Positions 29,579 through 35,077 of a stretch of DNA of 35,077 nt are shown one piece after another. This stretch comes from Chara braunii. Lineage: Eukaryota; Streptophyta; Charophyceae; Charales; Characeae. Every line of letters starts with the position of its first letter. Position 1 is the first letter of the stretch. The DNA is taken from assembly GCA_003427395.1 (NCBI GenBank), contig BFEA01000280.1, positions 871,096-906,172 on the forward strand, read 5' to 3'. The notes below the pieces were generated by a model. The model ran no database searches. It was not told the DNA's origin and saw only the letters and a program-made list of their open reading frames with translations. A program made the position numbers and the translations under genes.

Positions 29579-29822
29579 CGAATATTCCCCAAGAAAGATT
29601 GTTCATAATACTCCATATGCATTCGTAATAATAGTACCCCACTATAACCTATATCCCGAATATATTTAATAATGTCCCAAGACTTAGATCGAGCTATGCT
29701 ATGGGACACTCTCTTTCCCCAGAGTCCGTGACCAGGGGCAAATCACAAGATGTGCGTGACCTTAAAAAAAACAAACAGATAAGCTTGATAAGGGGATTTT
29801 TTTTTGAAAACTAAATACCTCT

Positions 29823-31460
29823 TTGCTTTATGAAAAATGGTTCAGACAGTATACAGAGGATGTATGTGATTATTGGCACACTACTAAAGATAAACATGAT
29901 TCCAACATGGCATGGTTCAATAATGGTTTGACTTTCATAGCCAAAAAATGTAATGAAGCAACAAATCGTTATATTCAGGAACTAAATATTCAAGAACAAA
30001 TCTTAAATTACGGACTTGATGATCAACCACCAGATCAGTTTAACCCGGTCGATATGCAAGGTCTCAAGAACCAAGTTTTATCCTTTTCGCATTATCGTTG
30101 ACAAAGACATCTAATCAGAGACAAATTATTGAAATTCTTGACTGAGGGACAAATGAACGTGTACTTTTTTGCATTAGCTCGTGCTAGATCTCAACGTACG
30201 ACCATTGAGGGTTTGCAGGACCCTGCTGGAGCCTTGGGTGCGTATTCAAATAAGGGAGAACACCTTGCCATCATGAAAACACCTGCTGTTACCATAGTAG
30301 CTGCATGAATCAGAGCTGATACTGGGGTAGGGCCCTCCATAGCGTCCGGTAACCAAGTATGGAGTCCTATTTGTGCGGATTTTCCTACAGCTCCAATAAA
30401 GAGTAAAACACAAATAGCATAACCTCAACATTTTTTTTACCTCTTTAGGTAGCTTTAACGTTGCTTATGACTTTTACAAAAGACTTTTCACTTTACTCAA
30501 AAGTCTTGGGAATGAACATGAAGATGATATCGCAATAAAAAAGTTTCTTGCTCCCTTGTCCCAAAGACTTGCTCTAGAGAAAAGGGAACACCTGAAACAC
30601 CCATTGGCTCAGGAAGAAATATGGACGTCTTTTATTATAGATGAAGGAAGATAAAACCCTTGACATTTATGGGCTTCCTAAATAATTTTGGGAAATCATG
30701 CGGTCGATCTTTTCATCAGACGTGATAAAATTCTTTGATGCAATCTACGAATCAGGACAAGTGGGGGAGTTAGTCGGGCAGGGTATGCGAACTTTCTTAT
30801 ATAAGAAGGGGGATAAAATCAACATTAGGATTTACATAGCAATAACCTTACTTTCAATGGTTTACAAATTGTTGGCCAAAACCTTGGCCAATCGTATGAT
30901 TCCCGTGATGGCATACATCATTTACCTTTTGCAAACCGACTTTATCAAGGGTAGGCACATTCAGGATAATATCCTTATAATTAATAATGAGATGGTTAAA
31001 CTTTCCCGCCAATCTAAGCAAAATGCAACTTTATTTTCATTGATTTTGAAAAAGTCTACGATCATGTGCATTGACAAGTTGTAGATGTTTGTCTTGCAAA
31101 GATGAATTTTGAACCTAACCTACACAAATGGGTGAAGATCCCTCACGCCAATGCCACAACAAGAGTTCAGATTAATGTACTTCTCTCACCTGGAATTAGA
31201 CTGCAAAGGTCGGTGAGACAAAGAGATCCCCAAATGCTCTTTTGTTTCGTGATCATAATGGAAGCCCTAGGGGCTAATCTCATAACTAATCGTAATCTCA
31301 AGCGGTCGAGGATATCAGGTATTCCGGTTAACTCAATGGTTACTGATGATCTCAGGATCATGTTGGAAGCATCAGTGGCCAACATGGAGGAGATCCAAAA
31401 TTTAATGGACAAATTTACCCGAGTTTCTAATATGGTGGTCAATTGGGGCAATAAGACCTA
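29823..31460 (+). pseudogene. LINE linker and reverse transcriptase domain
   Basis: The linker (29823-30235) reads [20 protein letters not shown] just before the nad5 insertion and resumes as FNVAYDFYKRLF after it. The reverse transcriptase spans 30698-31460. ITLLSMVYKLLAKTLANRM matches the block usually read as NWRPISLLN-YKI-AK-LANR. QTDFIKGRHIQDNI and SVRQRDPQMLFCFVIIMEAL match the following blocks. The FEKAYD block is lost in a frameshift near 31050, and the catalytic YADD motif reads VTDD (about 31341). The enzyme is inactive. Confidence 0.8.
30237..30423 (-). pseudogene. nad5: nuclear mitochondrial fragment of nad5, inside the LINE
   Basis: nad5 encodes a proton-pumping membrane subunit of respiratory complex I. 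On the minus strand one continuous frame of about 60 codons gives [20 protein letters not shown], then [20 protein letters not shown] and [11 protein letters not shown]. This is the most conserved core of plant-type mitochondrial nad5. There are no stops within it. Both ends join LINE coding sequence directly, near FEYAP on one side and near AICVLLF on the other. At under 200 bases it cannot make a working protein; it is a NUMT. The absence of damage suggests a fairly recent transfer. Confidence 0.92.
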
Positions 31461-32560
31461 AGGATGGTTGATCCATTGGAATGGTGATCGACCCCCAAAG
31501 CATCCTAGAATAGGCTGGTTGTCATTAAACACCTCAATGCGTATTTTAGGAGTTTCACTAACATCCTTCGGGAAAACCTAACTTCCACAATAAATGAATT
31601 TCCAAACCAACGGTAGAAAATATGAGCCAATGGAAGAGTCAACGCACCTCCCTTCTTGGGTGAACCCTTGTTATTAACAGTGTTATCGTAGCTTCTATTT
31701 GGTACAAATCTGCACTTTGGGCTATGAGTAAAGCAAGAACAAAAACTCTTCAACGACAAGTTACAACCTTTTTTTGGATAGGGAACTCTTAACAAGATAA
31801 TGTAATCCCTAGAGTGGCTTGGCGTACCCTCATTCAAGGCCAACCACTTTTTGCCCATTTGGCCAAAACCCCACCACCCAATCTGCCTCCTTAATCTTCA
31901 CCCCTTTTCGCAGCATCCTCCACCAGTCCAAGGGTATAGAAAAATTGAGCTGGTCTAAGCGTAAATCAAGATGGTGAGCATACCTAAGGGTATGGTTTAA
32001 CCGATCAGTTGTCTTCCAATTTTCCCGTACTTGGATCCCATAAGTCCTTAATTCTCATGATTCTCCTTTTGCACAAGCAAAAATGGTTGAAAAGTCTACT
32101 TTGGCCCAATGGGACTAAGGCTAGGCGGAGTTGTTGGAGATGCATCCTTGTGAGTCAGTTACTTATCGATTACCAAAGAGTGGCTGGCAAAATACCTCCT
32201 CATATTGAGCAGGGAAAGGTTGTTTGGGTAATGGTAGTTGCCACCATGTTTTTTCACTAAAAATACCCACAGATTGTCAATAATAAGATCACTAATGGTG
32301 CTTCCCAGTTCCCCTTCATCCGTGGGTTGGACCTGTGCTCTGGGGATGGACCAAAAACGGTCTTCTAAACATGCGAGAGGATGTATGTCCTCATCTTATA
32401 AAGGGGTGAGCCTTTGAGTCTGTTCCAAGGCCAAAACCTGCCATGGTTTGTCGGTAGATAGAATTAATTTATTTATCCATTGCAGGGATAGAGCTTGATA
32501 CTGGAGAGTTGGACGGACAAAAGCTCATCAATGACAAATCGACAATCGAAGTGAGACCGG

Positions 32561-32984
32561 AGGTTCTCACAGCTTACCTGCCCAGCTCCGGTTAGCAACA
32601 CTCCTCAGCCCGGCAGACCTGGTAAATATTCCATTCCTGGGCTGAAGTTCGGCGATAAACCCATTTCCAACGGACATGATTGTTGGCTTTGGTGTTAAAC
32701 ATTTGTAGATGCAGATCTATCGTCATGAATGAGTTTATGTATGTGCACAACTCTTAAGTCTAATCAGATGATACAATCTCGACAAAACAGCTCTGGAAAA
32801 ATGGCTTTGTAAAAGTGTTTGAACTTCGACATATTTTAGGAAAAGAAAAGGGAAAAAAACACACGGAGCTGCAGTAAGGCCCGGAGTGGCTGACGGCGGC
32901 TAACTCCTCGCCACGGCAGTGCATATTTCTTAGGGCTGGGCAAAGAAGCACATAAAGAAAACGGGGCTTGGGGCAACTGGTGGT
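32561..32984. other. unassigned sequence ending in a TTAA-type right end (E5)
   Basis: No gene recognised. The last bases, CAACTGGTGGT followed by TTAA at 32985-32988, form a right terminus of the TTAA family. Its left end is not obvious; E4 at 26030 is the nearest left end without a partner. Confidence 0.4.
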
Positions 32985-33008
32985 TTAATATAATAATTTA
33001 TTATTTAA

Positions 33009-34071
33009 ACCACGAGTACTTCTGGAAGTTGCGGCATGCATGCGGCCAGCCATTGCTACAGTGCTGCGACATCTCCACTTGCATGAATGTAGCTCAGTGA
33101 GCCAGTTGTTTGGATGGGTGTTTATCCTGAGGTATTCCTAGAGATGTTTGACAATGATTTTTCAGCCCTCTTTCCAGAAATTGTTCTCAGAAATGCCACT
33201 ATCTTATTATTACTTATCTATGGAGTGATTTTGAGCAGGGCCCAGCAGACCTGTTCATCCCAGCAGGTCGCAGCGCACTTGCAGCTGTGACTTTTAAAAG
33301 GACTGGTGCGTTAATAGGCTTAATAGGCTAATAGTCTAATAGCCTAACATCTCTTTCAGAGTACGAGTTTATCTATAATTGTTAGGCTCTTTTCTAACCC
33401 TGCATTTGTTTGATCTGTATGCGGGAAATTTGTTAGGCTATTGATGTTCTGGCATTTGTTTGATCTGTAGCTTGCAGCCTCTGAAGTATCGGCACTCTTC
33501 GGGTATGCGGAGCGATGGGCAATCGCGGGCCCTGTGCTTCTGATTCTTCCTGCCTGGTGAGGTTCCATCCATCCCACCACTTTCATTCTTTGTTTTGGTC
33601 TATGAGCCCTCCCCCTCTTTTTCTCTTTTTGGAGTTAAAGCGCCAGTTTGTCTGAAGCTAAGTCAGGCTCTTACTGGTTTACGTGATACAGCCATGACCC
33701 TTGGGGCCTGGGCAGGTAGTCAACATGGAAGGTCTCTGTGAATTCAAAAAAGTGGTATTAAAATTTCTATCAGTTAATAGCATAGTAATAGCACCTGCTA
33801 ATACTGGAAGTGACAATAAAAGCAGAAAAGCTGTAATTAGCACAGACCAAACAAATAGAGGTAATTTATGCATGGTCATTCCTGGGCCACGCATGTTAAA
33901 AATAGTCGTAATGAAATTGATAGCACCTAATATTGAGGAAACACCCGATAAATGAAGACTAAAAATAGCTAAATCCACAGCTCCTCCAGAATGACTGGTT
34001 ATACCGCTTAAAGGAGGCTTGGGAGCCTTGGAAAGTAGCTCTGTCAACTTAAGCTGTCGTGAACTGGTGGT
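33009..34071. mobile_element. TTAA/TIR element, copy E6 (1063 bp), carrying cox1 DNA
   Basis: The left end ACCACGAGTACTTC follows TTAA (33005-33008). The right end, read inward, is ACCACCAGTTCACGAC and abuts TTAA (34072-34075). The element holds no transposase. Its right quarter is mitochondrial cox1 sequence (about 33747-34018), ending about 53 bases before the right terminus. The rest (33023-33746) is unassigned, with a run of TAATAGGCTTAATAGGC-like words at 33314-33345 and two GCATTTGTTTGATCTGTA words near 33402 and 33451. Confidence 0.55.
33747..34018 (-). pseudogene. cox1: nuclear mitochondrial fragment of cox1
   Basis: cox1 encodes the catalytic subunit of cytochrome c oxidase. The minus strand reads about 90 codons without interruption: [20 protein letters not shown], then [40 protein letters not shown], and a hydrophobic helix leading to [11 protein letters not shown]. 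This is the middle of plant-type COX1. The frame continues into unrelated residues on both sides, marking the fragment's ends. A Lys replaces the usual Arg in the MHRLPLF segment. It is a NUMT with no functional product expected. Confidence 0.93.
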
Positions 34072-34075
34072 TTAA

Positions 34076-34241
34076 ACCGCAAGTACACGGCCCCAGCCTT
34101 GCAGAAAGTTTTTGTTGCCACAAACAAAACTCGGAGGGGCCGCGCGGCGTGGGGCCCCGTTGAAAAAAAAATTCGGCGGCGTCCGAAGTGGTGCGGGTTT
34201 CGTGCTGACACCCGCGGGCCGATGTGTGGTGTACTGGTGGA
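34076..34241 (+). mobile_element. TTAA/TIR element, copy E7 (166 bp)
   Basis: It starts ACCGCAAGTACACGGCCCC right after the TTAA shared with E6. It ends GTGGTGTACTGGTGGA before TTAA at 34242-34245. It is similar along most of its length to E1 at 1719-1885, and has no coding capacity. Confidence 0.7.
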
Positions 34242-34245
34242 TTAA

Positions 34246-35030
34246 CCCTCTGATCTGAGTGATCTCTCTCCTTAGCCCCAGTTGACCCATCAAGGGCTCA
34301 GATTCTCCCCAGGCATGTCAAGGGCTCAGATCCCCACCAGGTGCATCGAGGACTACGATACTACAGCGACTGTGACGGGCAGCGATGGTGTCTCGATTGG
34401 CACTCTGATGGTTCATGGGCATGTGCCACTGTATGGGCCATACAGTGGGACTTTGTCCAGGGGTCCATCCAGTGGGACTATGGACCCCTGGGCCATACCT
34501 TAGTACAGTGGTACATTCCCATGAACCAACTGAGTCCCACTCAAGTCCCACTTTATAGCCAAGGGGTTAGACCCTGGGGTTGTGGACCTTTGTACAATGC
34601 AAGGCTGTGTACTGACAATGGTATGCAAGCCGTCCGGTTAAACTGGGTTTTGGATCCTCGAATTGCCCGTCCCAGGGGCTCAACACCCCTATTTCTATAG
34701 GTGTAGAGGGGTCTTTTCCAGACTAATAGGGGTGTAAAATGGTCAAGGAGGTTGTCCCCATGGAGGCCTGTATCAGCAGACCCACCTACCCACCCACTTG
34801 TTTTCTCAAACCATGATTGTGCATAAGCCTGACCCTAATCCGAGATTTTCCACAGAACTGCCATAGCCAAACCTTCGCCCATGTCTGCTTCATCTTGGTC
34901 CCCCATAGCCAAATTGCAGGACGACTTTTTTTTTCGCGTGAGTTGCAGGGGGCATGTCTCTGTAGGATCACTTTTGGTTCGTTGTCTTAGCGCCGTGAAG
35001 GTGTGGGTTGAGATTGGAGAGTGCTACATG
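34246..35030. other. unassigned sequence with a long imperfect hairpin
   Basis: No gene recognised. GGGCTCAGAT is repeated at 34294 and 34322. The strongest structure is the inverted repeat at 34403-34534. Overlapping frames of 73-119 codons across it are mirror images produced by the hairpin. Confidence 0.4.
34403..34534. repeat. imperfect inverted repeat (hairpin), about 130 bp
   Basis: The outer arms TGATGGTTCATGGG-CATGTGCCACTGTA (34407 on) and TACAGTGGTACATTCCCATGAACCA (34504-34528) pair with few mismatches. The inner arms AGGGGTCCAT (34459-34468) and ATGGACCCCT (34480-34489) pair exactly around an 11-base loop. The left arm carries about 20 extra bases. Confidence 0.75.

Positions 35031-35032
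<2 letters not shown>

Positions 35033-35077
<45 letters not shown>
35033..35077. repeat. (TC)n microsatellite at window end
   Basis: CT dinucleotides to the last base; it probably continues beyond the window. Confidence 0.95.

Larger units (their letters stand above)
28446..32560 (+). mobile_element. decayed LINE retrotransposon
   Basis: The order of parts is that of a plant L1-type LINE ORF2: AP endonuclease, reverse transcriptase, then a 3' region. Frameshifts and stops are frequent. Sequence at 28446-28990 precedes the endonuclease and may be ORF1 or inter-ORF sequence; it has a 120-codon frame (28687-29049) that I do not recognise. The segment from 31500 to 32560 looks like the continuing C-terminal region in fragments. 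The nad5 insertion at about 30237-30423 splits the element. Borders are approximate. Confidence 0.75.

Noticed and set aside
30246-30431. A 61-codon LINE-linked small protein read from the nad5 region
   Set aside because: The named frame is the wrong phase; the neighbouring phase is continuous nad5.
33679-34047. A functional nuclear cox1 gene
   Set aside because: Only the middle of the protein is present, flanked by unrelated residues, with no targeting sequence or complete catalytic core.

Overview
This is a gene-poor, repeat-dense stretch of a eukaryotic nuclear genome. One intact, recognisable gene is visible: an intronless 60S ribosomal protein L12 (uL11) at 14268-14768 on the + strand. 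Its protein is closely plant-like, and a plant telo-box (AAACCCTA) lies just upstream of the start codon. Together with two plant-type mitochondrial fragments, this points to a streptophyte. The mitochondrial fragments carry directly encoded residues where flowering plants often need RNA editing, so an early-diverging lineage such as a charophyte alga (for example Chara) is possible. That last step is inference.

Layout. 1-5400: unassigned sequence with GA microsatellites, a TA-flanked MITE (3281-3388), a short TTAA-type element (1719-about 1885) and a decayed region that may derive from a LINE ORF1. 5400-7770: an AT-rich island with a 502-bp tandem duplication. 8115-9052: a terminal-inverted-repeat (TIR) element whose right end is duplicated; an inverted second copy lies at 23915-24643 and contains a 204-base assembly gap. 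9960-13900: CT tracts, a TTAA-type TIR element (10426-11271), a tRNA-derived SINE-like unit and several minisatellites. 13900-14820: the RPL12 promoter, gene and a 3' G-rich tract. 15000-22500: gene-free, pyrimidine-rich DNA with many two- to three-copy tandem duplications and a cluster of MITEs. 22784-23651: an 868-bp TIR element with an 8-bp target duplication. 24650-25520: a LINE 3' fragment. 25683-34245: several TTAA-bounded TIR elements surrounding a GAA/purine tract, the 3' end of a Ty3/gypsy chromovirus (minus strand) and a decayed LINE (plus strand).

Two nuclear copies of mitochondrial DNA (NUMTs) are present. A nad5 piece interrupts the LINE coding region at about 30237-30423. A cox1 piece at about 33747-34018 lies inside a TTAA/TIR element (33009-34071), close to its right end.

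The most interesting signal is the TTAA-bounded family. At least six ends share a TIR close to ACCRCCAGTACAC, always abutting TTAA. Neighbouring copies share one TTAA, so their joint looks like a perfect palindrome (26016-26039). Two other element families are supported by related empty sites inside this same window: the MITE at 3281 (empty site near 1674) and the 868-bp element (empty site near 10215). No operon-like gene cooperation exists here; apart from RPL12, the visible coding sequence is broken transposon or organelle DNA.
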